A stretch of DNA of 64,000 bases from Sulfurimonas sp. UBA2011 (GCA_002335055.1 DDCH01000009.1:1-64000), one strand, 5' to 3'; positions 1 through 10,237 are shown, counted from the first letter of the stretch. Numbers and translations are program-made. Notes: a model not told the origin generated them from the letters alone.

Positions 1-2
1 AC

Positions 3-1811
3 TCATATACAATAAATACTATTAATGTAACAGCTTCTCAAAGCACTACACTTGACAAAAAAGATGTTACTGATTCAGTGGTAATTATCACTAAAGAGGT
101 TCTTGAAGAAGCTAGAGTTAGTACAGTAAATGAAGCTATTAACAAATTGGGTGGTTTATCAATGACCCAAAATGGTGGAGCAGGTACAGTCGCTTCTATG
201 TTTATTCGAGGTATGGCAACAAAACATATTCTAGTTCTAATTGATGGTGTACGATCTAATAACCCAGTTACAGGAACAACTGAGTTTTCTCAACTTATGA
301 TTTCTAATGTAATTCAGATAGAAATTATGAAAGGTTCACAGTCTGGTGTTTATGGATCTGATGCAAGTGGTGGTGTTATAAATATTATTACTTCAAAAGC
401 AAAACTAGGACTTCATGCTCAAGCAAATGTAGAGTATGGTTCATTTAATTCTAAAAAATCATCATTACAAGTATCTTATGCTGAAGATAAATTTGATATC
501 TTAATGGGTGTTAGTCTTGTTAATATAGCTGGTTTCTCTGCTAATGCACCTAAGCAAAGTGAATCAGAATATGGACAACGTGGTGATGACTTAGGATTAG
601 AAAAAGATGGATATAAAAATAAATCTTTTAATATAAAATTAGGGTATAACATAAGCCAAAATGATAGAGTGTCATTGAATATTAAAACTATAAATAGTAA
701 AGTAGATTATGATACGGGTGGAGGAATTATAACTTATACTGATTATTTAACTAATCTTCCAGTTTTAGGTGATTCGACAATACCAAATGATAAAGTATCT
801 AATCGTTTTTATACTGTAGACTATAAACATAAAGGGGAAACTCATATAATAAATCTCAGCGAGAGTTTATCCACTTTTGAGAGAGTTACATCAGATAACA
901 AGGGTCATAAAAAGGGTTCAGTTAATGAACTAAGAGTTGATGATAAAATAAACTATCTAGGAGATAGTTTCGTTCGTGTTGGTGCTTCTTATCAAAAATT
1001 TGAGTTAGAAGATGTAACTGCTAAGTCAGAAGTAGAGTATAGTACACAATCAGTATTCGCGACTAATTATCATAAATTTCAATTATTTGAAGGTAAGAAT
1101 ACAATTATTACTCAATCAATGAGATATGATAAATATGATGATTTTGAGGACTCTTTAACTGGTAAAATTGGTGTTAAACAGTTTGTAAATAATGATATAT
1201 ATGTAAGTGGAAATATTGGAACTGGTTATAATCTTCCAACACTGTATGAACTAACACATACTAACATCGGTTTAGAACCTGAAAAAACACTCACTTATGA
1301 CATTACACTTGGTAATGATGTAGTTTCTGTTACAGGTTTTTATAATGAAGTAACAGATTTAATCGGTTATGATTACAGCTCTTGGACATACGAACAAGCA
1401 AAAGGTACAACAACATCTAAAGGTATAGAACTTGCTTATAATAATTACTTCTTTGATTTCTTAGGTGTTAATGCTCAGTACACATATGTAGAGACTGAAG
1501 ATGCTGACGGTAAAGAACTTGCTCGTCGTCCAAAAGAACAAGTTGATGTAAGAGCTATGTATTATGTAAATGAAACATTAGATTTAGGTGTTAGTGCTCA
1601 GTATATTGGTGAAAGATATGATAGCGCTGATAAACAAGGTCCACAAACTGGTGAATACACTGTTGTGAATCTTGTTTCTAATGTTAAAGTAAACAACTTT
1701 GTTACAGGATATGCTAAGCTTAATAATATCACTGATGAACATTACCAACAAGTAGATGGTTATGCAACTGCCGGACGTAACTTTTATATCGGTTTGAACG
1801 CAAAATACTAA
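3..1811 (+). CDS. TonB-dependent outer-membrane receptor, BtuB-like (5' end outside window)
   Basis: Outer-membrane receptor that imports a large ligand using TonB energy. The open frame is already running at position 3, so the signal peptide and TonB box lie upstream. The GTG at 78 is internal to the plug domain and not the true start. The plug (about the first 120 residues seen) holds FIRGM, the LVLIDGVR motif and the GVINIIT strand; the rest is a beta-barrel ending in an aromatic residue (Tyr), as normal for this class. The next three genes form a BtuF/BtuD/BtuC-type ABC transporter, so cobalamin is the likely ligand, but a siderophore cannot be excluded from sequence alone. Confidence 0.85.
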   Translation, partial: SYTINTINVTASQSTTLDKKDVTDSVVIITKEVLEEARVSTVNEAINKLGGLSMTQNGGAGTVASMFIRGMATKHILVLIDGVRSNNPVTGTTEFSQLMISNVIQIEIMKGSQSGVYGSDASGGVINIITSKAKLGLHAQANVEYGSFNSKKSSLQVSYAEDKFDILMGVSLVNIAGFSANAPKQSESEYGQRGDDLGLEKDGYKNKSFNIKLGYNISQNDRVSLNIKTINSKVDYDTGGGIITYTDYLTNLPVLGDSTIPNDKVSNRFYTVDYKHKGETHIINLSESLSTFERVTSDNKGHKKGSVNELRVDDKINYLGDSFVRVGASYQKFELEDVTAKSEVEYSTQSVFATNYHKFQLFEGKNTIITQSMRYDKYDDFEDSLTGKIGVKQFVNNDIYVSGNIGTGYNLPTLYELTHTNIGLEPEKTLTYDITLGNDVVSVTGFYNEVTDLIGYDYSSWTYEQAKGTTTSKGIELAYNNYFFDFLGVNAQYTYVETEDADGKELARRPKEQVDVRAMYYVNETLDLGVSAQYIGERYDSADKQGPQTGEYTVVNLVSNVKVNNFVTGYAKLNNITDEHYQQVDGYATAGRNFYIGLNAKY

Positions 1812-1834
1812 CTGTTTAGCATAAAGGATAAAAT

Positions 1835-2647
1835 ATGAAAAATATTTTTATTATTCTACTTTTTATTCTTTCTTTAGAGGCAAAAGAGAGACTAGTCTCT
1901 CTAAGCCCATCCGTAACAGAGATACTTTATGCTTTAGGTGTAGGTGAAGAGATAATAGCAACTTCAAGCTACTCACTTTATCCACTTGCCGCACAAAAGC
2001 TTCCAATTATTGGGGGTTATACAAACCCTCATATAGAAAAAATTCTTAGCATGAAGCCAACACTTGTAATTGGGCATGGTTATAACCAAAATACTTTAGA
2101 TAAACTACAATATTTCCACATCAAAACATTAATACTAAAATTCAAAACTATACAAAATATAAAAGATTCAATTATTACTCTTGGAAAAAGACTTAGTAGA
2201 GAAGAGACGGCAAGAAAATTAGTAGATCAAATATCAAACTCCATTGAAAAGTTTAAAAAAGCAAAAGAACCACATAGTGTGATGATAGTATATGGACTCA
2301 AAGAAGACCTGAGAAGTGGGATATACATCGCAGGAAAAGAGATTTATTTTAATGATATTATCCATCTTAGTGGTAATACTAATGCCTACACAGATGAAAG
2401 TACAGCACAACCTGTTCTAAACTATGAAAATGTTATAGCTCTTAATCCAGATCAGATAATCATACTACACTCTCATGACACTGAGCCAAATGTAGATATA
2501 AAAAAAGCACTTGCTTCTTGGTATAGTTTACCAACTCGTGCAAGTAAAAACAAAAAAATTACAATTATAGATGAAGATTATTTACACATCCCTTCTCATC
2601 GTGTAGCACTCACTATAGAAAGACTGATGGCTGTTTTAAATGATTAA
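1835..2647 (+). CDS. Periplasmic ABC substrate-binding protein, BtuF-like
   Basis: Binds a corrinoid or iron chelate in the periplasm and delivers it to the membrane permease. A hydrophobic N-terminal signal peptide of about 16 residues is followed by the RLVSLSPSVTEIL start typical of the BtuF/FhuD helical-backbone family, then a KPTLVIGHG segment. At 270 residues it is of normal family length. AAGGAT lies just upstream of the ATG. Its 3' end overlaps the ATPase gene by 8 nt, so the operon is translationally coupled. The early SPSVTE and SSYS motifs favour the BtuF branch over siderophore binders, without proving it. Confidence 0.82.
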   Translation: MKNIFIILLFILSLEAKERLVSLSPSVTEILYALGVGEEIIATSSYSLYPLAAQKLPIIGGYTNPHIEKILSMKPTLVIGHGYNQNTLDKLQYFHIKTLILKFKTIQNIKDSIITLGKRLSREETARKLVDQISNSIEKFKKAKEPHSVMIVYGLKEDLRSGIYIAGKEIYFNDIIHLSGNTNAYTDESTAQPVLNYENVIALNPDQIIILHSHDTEPNVDIKKALASWYSLPTRASKNKKITIIDEDYLHIPSHRVALTIERLMAVLND

Positions 2648-3365
2648 ACTTAAAAATATTACTTGCCGTTTTAGTAAAAAAACCATTTTAGAAGATATCT
2701 CTTTGGATATTCCTTCACACTTGAGCATATTAGGAGCAAATGGATCGGGGAAGAGTACTCTTGCTAAAATTATTTGTAATTTAGTAGACTTTGACGGTGC
2801 TGTAGTAGTAAATGATAAAGAGATTCATGAGTATACTTTAAAAGAGAGAGCAAAACTTCTTTCTTACATACCTGCAAAACTAGATGTTTATGACAGTTTT
2901 ATCACTTTAGACGAGTTTGTCCTTTTAGGGCGCTATGCACATAAAAACTCACTTTTAGATTATTCTTTTACAGATAAGAAAATTGCCAAAGAATGTTTAG
3001 AATTTTTAGATATTGAGCATTTGTCATCCAATACTTTACACTCCCTAAGCTCAGGAGAGACACAACTTGCTCTCATCGCCCAAGCACTTTCTCAACAGAG
3101 TAAAATAATCATTTTTGATGAGCCGACGGCTAACTTGGATCCTCGAAATTCTAAGATAATCGCACAGCATATTAAAAGTCTACAAGAGTATCATCAGGTT
3201 ATACTCATAACACATGATATAGCTTTAGCAGCATTTATAGGTGCACCTGTAGCTTTTGTGAAGAATAAAAAAGTAAGTTTATATGCAAAAGAGTTCTTTG
3301 AGAAAGAGAAACTTCAAGAGTTGTATGAAGTGAATTTTGAGAAGTTTGGAGTACAGTTTGCTTAA
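2640..3365 (+). CDS. ABC transporter ATPase, BtuD/FecE-type
   Basis: Cytoplasmic ATPase that powers the cobalamin or iron-chelate importer. Visible motifs in order are Walker A GANGSGKST (about residue 33), the signature LSSGE (about residue 138), Walker B IIIFDEP (about residue 158) and the H-loop ITHD (about residue 192). Length (241) is normal. It overlaps the binding-protein gene by 8 nt and the permease start codons lie inside its 3' end, consistent with fixed-stoichiometry expression. Confidence 0.85.
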   Translation: MIKLKNITCRFSKKTILEDISLDIPSHLSILGANGSGKSTLAKIICNLVDFDGAVVVNDKEIHEYTLKERAKLLSYIPAKLDVYDSFITLDEFVLLGRYAHKNSLLDYSFTDKKIAKECLEFLDIEHLSSNTLHSLSSGETQLALIAQALSQQSKIIIFDEPTANLDPRNSKIIAQHIKSLQEYHQVILITHDIALAAFIGAPVAFVKNKKVSLYAKEFFEKEKLQELYEVNFEKFGVQFA

Positions 3366-4323
3366 AGCCCTTATCTGGATTTCACTTGTAGCAATTGTCT
3401 TTGTGTCTCCTTTTTTAGGAGCAGTGAGTCTCTCTTTTAATGAACTGTTTAATGTAAGTTCCTTAGACTCACTAATCTTTTTTGACCTGCGTTTGCCTCG
3501 CCTTTTTTTTACACTATTTGCAGGAGCTATTTTAGCATTATCTGGTCTTCTATTTCAAACACTCTTTAGAAATGCCCTGATGACACCCTATACTTTAGGT
3601 ATCTCAAGTGGGGCAGTTTTAGGAGCAGGAATTGCTATAAAACTTGGACTAACCTCTCTTTTATTTGGCATTACTGCTATCTCTCTTTTTGGATTTTCAG
3701 GGGCGATACTTACAGTCTTTTTACTTGTTTATCTCTCACAATTTTTAAGAAGTTCTCAGCATGAGTCCCTGTTACTTTTAGGAATAGCACTCTCACTCTT
3801 TTATACATCTGCTTTAATGGTCGTTTTTTATCTGGGAAGTAGTGTTCAAAATGATGTGCTCATTCGTTTTACTATGGGTTCTCTCTCTATCATTGGTTGG
3901 CAACATCCTATACTACTTGGATTGATGGCATTTATTTTAATACTAACTATTTATATTTATCGTTATGAATTGCAGCTCTTGAGCATATCTGATGAAGGTG
4001 CTCAGCTCAGGGGAGTCAATACAAAAAAAGTAACTTTAATACTATTAGTTGTATCTTCACTTGCCATCGGAATTTTGGTTAGTATAAGTGGACCTATTGG
4101 TTTTATTGGGCTTGTTGTTCCTCATATTGTCATCAAACTCTACCCCCTAACAGTTGAAAAACGCATATTTAAAACAGCACTTTTTGGGGCACTTTTTTTA
4201 GTTTTTTGTGATACACTCTCACGTTTAATTCAAACACAGAGTGAACTTCCTATTGGTATACTTACAGCTATTATCGGTGGTCCATTTTTTATTTATTTAA
4301 TTATTTTAAGAAGCTCTAAATAA
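3337..4323 (+). CDS. ABC transporter permease, BtuC/FecD family
   Basis: Polytopic inner-membrane permease of the FecCD/BtuC family, about nine or ten hydrophobic segments. DLRLPR near residue 48, SGAVLGAGIA and the GPIGFIGLVVPHI motif near residue 250 are family hallmarks. There is no ATG start: TTG codons occur in frame at 3337, 3346 and 3358, all inside the end of the ATPase gene. TTG 3358 has a GGAG seven bases upstream and gives a protein beginning immediately before the first membrane segment, so it is a good alternative start. Completes the uptake operon that starts with the TonB receptor. Confidence 0.83.
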   Translation: MRSLEYSLLKALIWISLVAIVFVSPFLGAVSLSFNELFNVSSLDSLIFFDLRLPRLFFTLFAGAILALSGLLFQTLFRNALMTPYTLGISSGAVLGAGIAIKLGLTSLLFGITAISLFGFSGAILTVFLLVYLSQFLRSSQHESLLLLGIALSLFYTSALMVVFYLGSSVQNDVLIRFTMGSLSIIGWQHPILLGLMAFILILTIYIYRYELQLLSISDEGAQLRGVNTKKVTLILLVVSSLAIGILVSISGPIGFIGLVVPHIVIKLYPLTVEKRIFKTALFGALFLVFCDTLSRLIQTQSELPIGILTAIIGGPFFIYLIILRSSK

Positions 4324-4333
4324 CAAGGAATTT

Positions 4334-5599
4334 ATGATCCGAAGAATATTCACTTATGCCATATTTATTGCATACTTTACACTAAATACTTCAGCATATG
4401 CACAAACTGCTATGGAAATTAATTGTATCCCTATAGAGAGGGTATACTCTTCTAAAAAAGCTATTGACGGTATTTCAAAAATTGAAAATCAAGAAGTTTC
4501 AAATGTCAATAACTTTAAAAGTATGTTTTTAGATGCAGAAGTTAGTGGTCAAGTAAAAATAATGTATGGTGATTACAACTATAAAAATAAAAACGACACT
4601 TATGCAACTGCGATAGGTGGCATAATAAAATATGAGTTAGCCTCTTTAAATGGTTTTAATGCAGGAGGAGCAATTTATACTTCACATGATGTTTCTTTTG
4701 CAACAGGAACTGGAATAAATCAAAATAGTGAAGCCTCTTCTCAGTCAGGTTCTTACACTGAGATAGCAGAAGCATATATAAACTATAAGTATAAAGATTT
4801 TAACTTTAGAGCAGGTCGTCAACTACTAGCAACACCCTTAGCCGATAACGATGATCAGCGTATGATTCAGAACACTTTTGAGGCTTATGTAGCGACTTTT
4901 AACATAAATGGTTTTGAAATCATGGCGGGTAGTATTCAAAATTGGCAAGGTTTTGATACTGGGCTTGAGACACCTTGGGCTAAAGCAGGTGAGAATGGAA
5001 CATACTTTGGTGGTGTGACCTATGATGATGGAGTAGCACTTAACCTTTGGTACTACAATATAACAGGCAATACAAATGCTTTTTATTTTGATGGAGGGTT
5101 TGAGTACTCCCTTAGTGAGGATATCGTCCTACATACAGTAGTACAGTTTTTAGATGAAAGTGAGTTAAACCAAAGCGGTACTGAGGCAATTATTTATGGT
5201 GGACTTTTTGAGCTAACAGTTTATGGTATAGGTTTTAACATTGCATATGATAAAGCACTGATAAATAAAAATAAATCAAGTTTTACTGGAACAGGTGGAG
5301 GAGCACTTTTTACCAATATGGACACGATAGGTCTTGATAATCTTGCGAACAGTTCTGATGCTGAAGCCATAGTTTATGGTATTGTATATAGTGTGAATGA
5401 CTTTGAATTTTTATATGCTTGTGGGGACTTCTTAAGTAAAAGTGAACATGTAAAAGAACAAAATATCGGCATGGAGTATAATTTAAATGATGAGTTTTTA
5501 GTCACTGGTGTTTATATGATGCAAGAGGATTTAAAACAAGATACTAAAACTGACTTTGATTTTGATAGATTTCAGCTCATAGTAAATTATAACTTCTAA
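4334..5599 (+). CDS. Opr-family outer-membrane porin
   Basis: Probable 16- or 18-strand porin of the OprD-like family common in Campylobacterota. It has a cleavable signal peptide (about 23 residues, ending SAYA), the conserved FRAGRQLLATPL stretch followed by DNDDQRMI (about residue 165), and alternating barrel strands down to a terminal Phe after NYN. The start follows the permease stop by 10 nt with AAGGA upstream, and its TAA shares a base with the next ATG (TAATG), so it is co-transcribed with the uptake operon. It may supply a general diffusion route beside the TonB receptor; substrate unknown. Confidence 0.75.
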   Translation: MIRRIFTYAIFIAYFTLNTSAYAQTAMEINCIPIERVYSSKKAIDGISKIENQEVSNVNNFKSMFLDAEVSGQVKIMYGDYNYKNKNDTYATAIGGIIKYELASLNGFNAGGAIYTSHDVSFATGTGINQNSEASSQSGSYTEIAEAYINYKYKDFNFRAGRQLLATPLADNDDQRMIQNTFEAYVATFNINGFEIMAGSIQNWQGFDTGLETPWAKAGENGTYFGGVTYDDGVALNLWYYNITGNTNAFYFDGGFEYSLSEDIVLHTVVQFLDESELNQSGTEAIIYGGLFELTVYGIGFNIAYDKALINKNKSSFTGTGGGALFTNMDTIGLDNLANSSDAEAIVYGIVYSVNDFEFLYACGDFLSKSEHVKEQNIGMEYNLNDEFLVTGVYMMQEDLKQDTKTDFDFDRFQLIVNYNF

Positions 5600-6330
5600 T
5601 GTTTGAAAACTATTGCCTTGAAATACTCTATGAAGATGAGTATCTTGTAGCCATAAATAAACCTACAGGACTTTTAGTGCATAAGTCGATGATAGATAAA
5701 CATGAGATATATTTTGCAATGAAGATACTTCGTGATCAGATAGGCAAGTGGGTTTATCCTATTCATAGGCTTGATAAACCCACATCAGGTGTTCTTCTCT
5801 TTGCACTTGATTCTTTTACAGCAAAACTGATGGGGGAACAGTTCTCTTCCCATACTATCGAGAAAATATATATTGCTATTGGACGAGGATATGTAGAGAA
5901 AGAGGGTGTGATAGAACATGCACTTCTTGAAAAACTCGATAAAATCAGTGACAGAGATAAGAGTGCAGATAAAGAAGCTAAAGAGGCTGTAACTGAGTTT
6001 AGGTGTTTAGGACAAATTGAGATAGATGCAAGTGTAGGAAGATACGATACTGTCCGTTACTCACTTGTAGAACTTAAACCGCATACAGGCAGGAAACATC
6101 AACTTCGTCGTCATATGAAACATATAAACCATCATCTCTTAGGTGATACAAAGTATGGAAGAGGGGAACATAATAAGTTTGTGAGAGAGAAGTATGATAT
6201 GAATAGACTTATGCTTCATGCAATAAGTCTAAGAGTGAAACATCCTTACACCGAGAAAGAGCTTTTTATTAAAGCCCCACTCGATGAGGTGTTTAAAAGA
6301 ATGTTAAAAGAATTTAACTTTTTTATTTAA
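5599..6330 (+). CDS. truC: RluA-family pseudouridine synthase, TruC-like
   Basis: Converts uridine to pseudouridine in RNA; the closest family appears to be TruC, which modifies U65 in some tRNAs. The catalytic motif HRLDKPTSG (about residues 56-64, nucleophile Asp59) and the downstream TGRKHQLRRH motif are intact. There is no S4 domain, as in TruC rather than RluC/RluD. At 243 residues it is of normal length. The ATG overlaps the porin stop codon, so translation is coupled to the operon although the function is unrelated. Confidence 0.75.
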   Translation: MFENYCLEILYEDEYLVAINKPTGLLVHKSMIDKHEIYFAMKILRDQIGKWVYPIHRLDKPTSGVLLFALDSFTAKLMGEQFSSHTIEKIYIAIGRGYVEKEGVIEHALLEKLDKISDRDKSADKEAKEAVTEFRCLGQIEIDASVGRYDTVRYSLVELKPHTGRKHQLRRHMKHINHHLLGDTKYGRGEHNKFVREKYDMNRLMLHAISLRVKHPYTEKELFIKAPLDEVFKRMLKEFNFFI

Positions 6331-6347
6331 AGCATGTAGCTTGATTT

Positions 6348-6356
6348 TGTTATAAT
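6348..6356 (+). promoter_or_regulatory. Extended -10 promoter of pepN
   Basis: TGT followed by a perfect TATAAT lies about 40 nt upstream of the pepN ATG in an AT-rich gap. Campylobacterota housekeeping promoters usually show a strong -10 and no clear -35, which fits. Confidence 0.55.
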
Positions 6357-6396
6357 ACGTAAAACTTGTTAGTAAAAAATAATAAAAAGAGAATAT

Positions 6397-8952
6397 ATGA
6401 GTGAAATAAAAGAGATATACCTACATAACTATAAAAAACCAGCCTTTAGTATAAAGAAGATAAACCTAAAATTTGAGTTGTTTGAACAGTACTCATTAGT
6501 GACTTCAACAATGCAGATTCAAAAAAACGAGTCTGATGAGAAGCATTTAAGACTTGATAGTATTGATTTAGAGTTAGTATCTCTTTACATTAATGATTTG
6601 AGAGTAGATGAGAGTCGTTATATTATAGAGGATGAGAGTTTAACTATACTTAATGTTCCAGCTACTTTTACTATAAAAATAAACAATAAAATTTACCCGC
6701 AAAATAACACAGAACTAGAAGGACTTTATAAGTCAGGTGATATCTTTTGTACTCAAAACGAGCCAGAAGGTTTTCGCCGTATCACTCCATACCTAGACCG
6801 TCCAGATGTAATGAGTGTTTTTACAACAACAGTGATAGCCGATAAGAATAAATACCCTGTACTTTTAAGTAATGGTAATAAAAAAGAGTCACTTGAGACT
6901 ACTGATGGACGACACTCTGTTACTTGGTTCGATCCACATAAAAAACCTTCTTACCTTTTTGCACTTGTTGCAGGAGACTTAGGTAGTATCAATGATACAT
7001 TTGTAACAGCAACTGGAGAGAATGTAGAACTAAATATCTACTGTGACAAAGGAAACGAGGCTAAATGTGATCATGCAATGAAGTCTCTTAAAGAAGCGAT
7101 GACATGGGATGAAGAAAAATATGGCCGTGAGTATGACTTAGAGATATACAACATTGTAGCTGTAGATAGTTTTAATATGGGAGCGATGGAGAACAAAGGT
7201 CTTAATATCTTTAACTCTGCATATGTTTTAGCAGATACAGATACAGCGAGTGATGTTAACTTTATGGGCATACAGTCTGTTATCGCACATGAGTACTTTC
7301 ATAACTGGACAGGAAACCGTATCACTTGTAGGGATTGGTTTCAACTCACACTAAAAGAAGGACTCACAGTTTTTCGTGACCAATGTTTCTCTGCTGACTT
7401 AAACTCAAAAGAAGTACAACGTATAGAAGATGTAAAGTCTCTTCGTGAACGCCAGTTCGTAGAAGATGCTTCTCCAACTTCACACCCAATACAGCCAAAG
7501 TCTTACATAAGCATGAATAATTTTTATACGGCAACTGTGTATGAAAAAGGTGCAGAAGTGATACGAATGATTCACACTCTTTTAGGTGAAGAGAACTACA
7601 GAAAAGCGACTGACCTATACTTTAAGAGTTTTGATGGACAAGCTGTAACTACTGATGATTTTCTGTGGGCTATGAGTGAAGCGAGTGGAGTTGACCTGAC
7701 TGCATTTAAAAACTGGTATCATCAGAGTGGTACACCAAAACTTGCTGTTAGTGAAAACTTCACTAAGGGAACTTACTCTTTAACACTTACTCAGACTGTT
7801 CCAAACACAGTAGATGGTAAAGAGCAAAAAGCTTTTTACTATCCTTTAAAGATAGCTCTGCTTGATGCTAAGGGTAAAGAACTTGTCAATGAGATGCTTA
7901 CCATTTCAAAAGATACAGAGACTTTTGTTTATAAAGACTTAGAAAAAAAACCAGTGCTTTCTATTAACAGAGATTTTACAGCTCCTATCATCATAGAACA
8001 AGAGAATGTAGACTTTGCATTTTTAATACAACATGATACAAACAGTTTCATAAAGTACGAGGCTGCACAATCTTTTGCAGTAGAGACAATAGAGGCAATG
8101 ATACAAGGCTCCCAAATAAATCCTGCGTTTACAGAGTCTTTTGGAAAGTTACTCTCTTTAGACATAGACCTTTCATACAAGGCATTACTTTTAGAACTTC
8201 CATCCGTTTCTACGCTTATGCAAAGACAAGAGGAAGTGGATTTTGAGCCTATTTATGAAGCAAAAGAAAAATTAACAAAACATTTAGCTCTCGTCTACGA
8301 AGAAAAACTTCTTTCACTTTATGCAGAGTCTCACCAAACAGATGCTGAGTTAGATAGCCTAAGTATGGGTAAACGTAGCCTTAAAAACAGAGTACTTCGT
8401 ATCCTTTGTGGTAATGAAACACAGGCTCTAGCCGAGCTGACGAGAAAACAGTACGAAGAGTCACAAAGTATGGGTGATAGAGTAGTAGCACTTGATATAC
8501 TTGAAAACTCTCATCCTGAGTTTGCTCAGGTAGCACATGCTAACTTTTACTCTAAGTATAAAGACCAAACTCTTGTTATGAACAAGTACTTCGCTATTCT
8601 TGCATCATCACATAGAGAAGGAACACTCGACCGAGTTCAAGCTCTTCAAAATGATGAGGTTTATGATGAGAAAGTGCCAAACTTAGTGCGCTCACTCATA
8701 GGCGTATTTGCAAGAAACTATAAACACTTTCATGCAAAAGATGGATATGGTTACTCTTTTGTATGCGAAAAAATCATAGAGATAGATAAGATAAATGCAC
8801 AGATGGCTTCAGGCCTTGCAGGTGCTTTTAAAATCTATACTAGAATGAATGCGCAAAATAAAGCACTTATGAAAAAAGAGTTAGAGAAAATTGCAGCTAC
8901 TAAAGGACTCTCAAAAAATACTTTTGAGATAATCAATAAAATTTTAAAATAA
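6397..8952 (+). CDS. pepN: Aminopeptidase N (M1 family)
   Basis: Zinc metallopeptidase that removes N-terminal residues from peptides in the cytoplasm. The substrate-recognition motif GAMENKG is at about residue 262, the zinc motif HEYFHNW at about 298-304 with the third ligand Glu in LKEG about 19 residues later, and the catalytic Tyr region (YEKGAEV) near residue 385. At 851 residues it matches the E. coli-type PepN. It has its own promoter and stands alone; a palindromic terminator follows directly. Confidence 0.93.
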   Translation: MSEIKEIYLHNYKKPAFSIKKINLKFELFEQYSLVTSTMQIQKNESDEKHLRLDSIDLELVSLYINDLRVDESRYIIEDESLTILNVPATFTIKINNKIYPQNNTELEGLYKSGDIFCTQNEPEGFRRITPYLDRPDVMSVFTTTVIADKNKYPVLLSNGNKKESLETTDGRHSVTWFDPHKKPSYLFALVAGDLGSINDTFVTATGENVELNIYCDKGNEAKCDHAMKSLKEAMTWDEEKYGREYDLEIYNIVAVDSFNMGAMENKGLNIFNSAYVLADTDTASDVNFMGIQSVIAHEYFHNWTGNRITCRDWFQLTLKEGLTVFRDQCFSADLNSKEVQRIEDVKSLRERQFVEDASPTSHPIQPKSYISMNNFYTATVYEKGAEVIRMIHTLLGEENYRKATDLYFKSFDGQAVTTDDFLWAMSEASGVDLTAFKNWYHQSGTPKLAVSENFTKGTYSLTLTQTVPNTVDGKEQKAFYYPLKIALLDAKGKELVNEMLTISKDTETFVYKDLEKKPVLSINRDFTAPIIIEQENVDFAFLIQHDTNSFIKYEAAQSFAVETIEAMIQGSQINPAFTESFGKLLSLDIDLSYKALLLELPSVSTLMQRQEEVDFEPIYEAKEKLTKHLALVYEEKLLSLYAESHQTDAELDSLSMGKRSLKNRVLRILCGNETQALAELTRKQYEESQSMGDRVVALDILENSHPEFAQVAHANFYSKYKDQTLVMNKYFAILASSHREGTLDRVQALQNDEVYDEKVPNLVRSLIGVFARNYKHFHAKDGYGYSFVCEKIIEIDKINAQMASGLAGAFKIYTRMNAQNKALMKKELEKIAATKGLSKNTFEIINKILK

Positions 8953-8957
8953 AGAGT

Positions 8958-8983
8958 AAAGAACTAGTAAATACTAGTTCTTT
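8958..8983. terminator. Bidirectional terminator between pepN and the 5'-nucleotidase gene
   Basis: A perfect 11-bp stem (AAAGAACTAGT paired with its complement) encloses an AAAT loop, with T-rich sequence on both sides. It lies between two convergent genes and overlaps the last codons of the minus-strand gene. Confidence 0.6.
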
Positions 8984-9927
8984 AGTTTAGAATGTGATGG
9001 GTATAAAACTTTTCCAGAGGGAACCACTAAAGATGAGTTTTTAAGATGTACATCTTGGTCATCAAAGAAAATATGGGCTTTAAAAGACTTTAGAATTTTA
9101 CTCTTCTCTAAACCACCTAAGAAAAAAGCCTCATCTACATAAACACCCCAATGTCTCAAAGTTTTTATAACACGGAGGTCAGAAGGTGCATTTCGTGCGG
9201 TAACAATGGCGATACGAATAGGGGAAAACTCCATCTTCATAGGAAGTCTTTCTTGGAGTTTAGCTAGTTTGATGAGAAACGCAGCAAAGGGCCCTTCTTT
9301 CATAGGTGTATTTTGCTCTTTTGTTTCATTTTCATGAAAAGCTTCTAAGCCTTCTTCTTTATATACAAGCTCACTGCTTTCATCAAAAAGTACTGCATCC
9401 CCATCAAATGCAATACGGACTTGTTCATCATCTGTAGTGTCAGGCTTGTATGAAGGTGGTATGTTTAAAACAGCAGAGGCACAAACAGCACTATCTATAA
9501 CCTTTTGTGCATCACTCTCATTTGTTGTAAGAAAAAGGTCAACATCAAAGGCTTCAAGGTAATCAGCACTAGACTCTCCCGCAGTAAACGCTGAGCGAGT
9601 AACATTTAGTCCGAGTTCACGGATAGTATTTAAAACTTGAACACCGGTATCAGGAGAGTTTCTTGACATGATGACAACTTCAACAAGTGGTGGCTCTCCC
9701 TTTTTTTGGTAACGGTTTAGGTTGAGTAGGGCTTTAACTAGTGGAAAACCGATACCCTCGCTTAGTACTACATCTTCGTTTTTAAGCATAAATGCACGAT
9801 AAATTTCAATGGCAGTATCAGGATGTTTGAGAACTTCTTTTTTGTAGAGCTTATCAGCTTCACTTAGATCAAAAAGGGCAGTAGCAGAGATGCCTATAAC
9901 GAGTGTTTTATCGAGTGTGTAAGCCAA
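8974..9927 (-). CDS. 5'-nucleotidase (NT5/PF06189-type)
   Basis: Predicted cytoplasmic 5'-nucleotidase that dephosphorylates nucleoside monophosphates. Family features include IGISATALFDL near the N-terminus, VVIMSRNSPDTG near residue 83, NVTRSAFTAGES near residue 110, and the Asp-rich IAFDGDAVLFDE segment near residue 172. At 317 residues it is of typical length. Monocistronic and convergent with pepN. Its substrate (AMP, IMP or another nucleotide) cannot be read from the sequence. Confidence 0.75.
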   Translation of the reverse strand: MAYTLDKTLVIGISATALFDLSEADKLYKKEVLKHPDTAIEIYRAFMLKNEDVVLSEGIGFPLVKALLNLNRYQKKGEPPLVEVVIMSRNSPDTGVQVLNTIRELGLNVTRSAFTAGESSADYLEAFDVDLFLTTNESDAQKVIDSAVCASAVLNIPPSYKPDTTDDEQVRIAFDGDAVLFDESSELVYKEEGLEAFHENETKEQNTPMKEGPFAAFLIKLAKLQERLPMKMEFSPIRIAIVTARNAPSDLRVIKTLRHWGVYVDEAFFLGGLEKSKILKSFKAHIFFDDQDVHLKNSSLVVPSGKVLYPSHSKLKN

Positions 9928-9975
9928 ATATATATCCTTATAATGTACTCTAAAAAAAGTACTTAATATTATACA

Positions 9976-10190
9976 TTACAAATATAGTTTTGTAAAGAAA
10001 GGAGTTTTGAGTTTCGTATCTTGACCTTCATAAGTTACTTCTAGATTACCAGAGACTAAAACCATTCTCTTGGCTGAAGTATGGCAATGAGTTGGAATTT
10101 TAAAGTCAGTAGGTACTTTAAAAATATATCTCAGTTTAGTTTTACTGGGTCACCATTGTTTAATTTATATAATGTTCATCCGCAGTGATA
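9976..10190 (-). pseudogene. Cupin-domain gene remnant (frameshifted)
   Basis: The stretch upstream of the nucleotidase gene is not plain spacer. On the minus strand one frame reads KVPTDFKIPTHCHTSAKR and then MVLVSGNLEVTYEGQD, the pattern of a small metal-binding cupin (P-x-H-x-H, then a V-SG-L strand), ending at a stop at 9976-9978. Upstream of about 10149 the same homology continues one base out of frame (NNGDP), with stops further up. It looks like the C-terminal half of a dead cupin gene with at least one single-base deletion; the N-terminal part is unrecognisable. Confidence 0.5.
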
Positions 10191-10237
10191 TGAGCTTTTA
10201 CTGCGATAATTTTTTAGGTGTTTATATATAAAGTTGT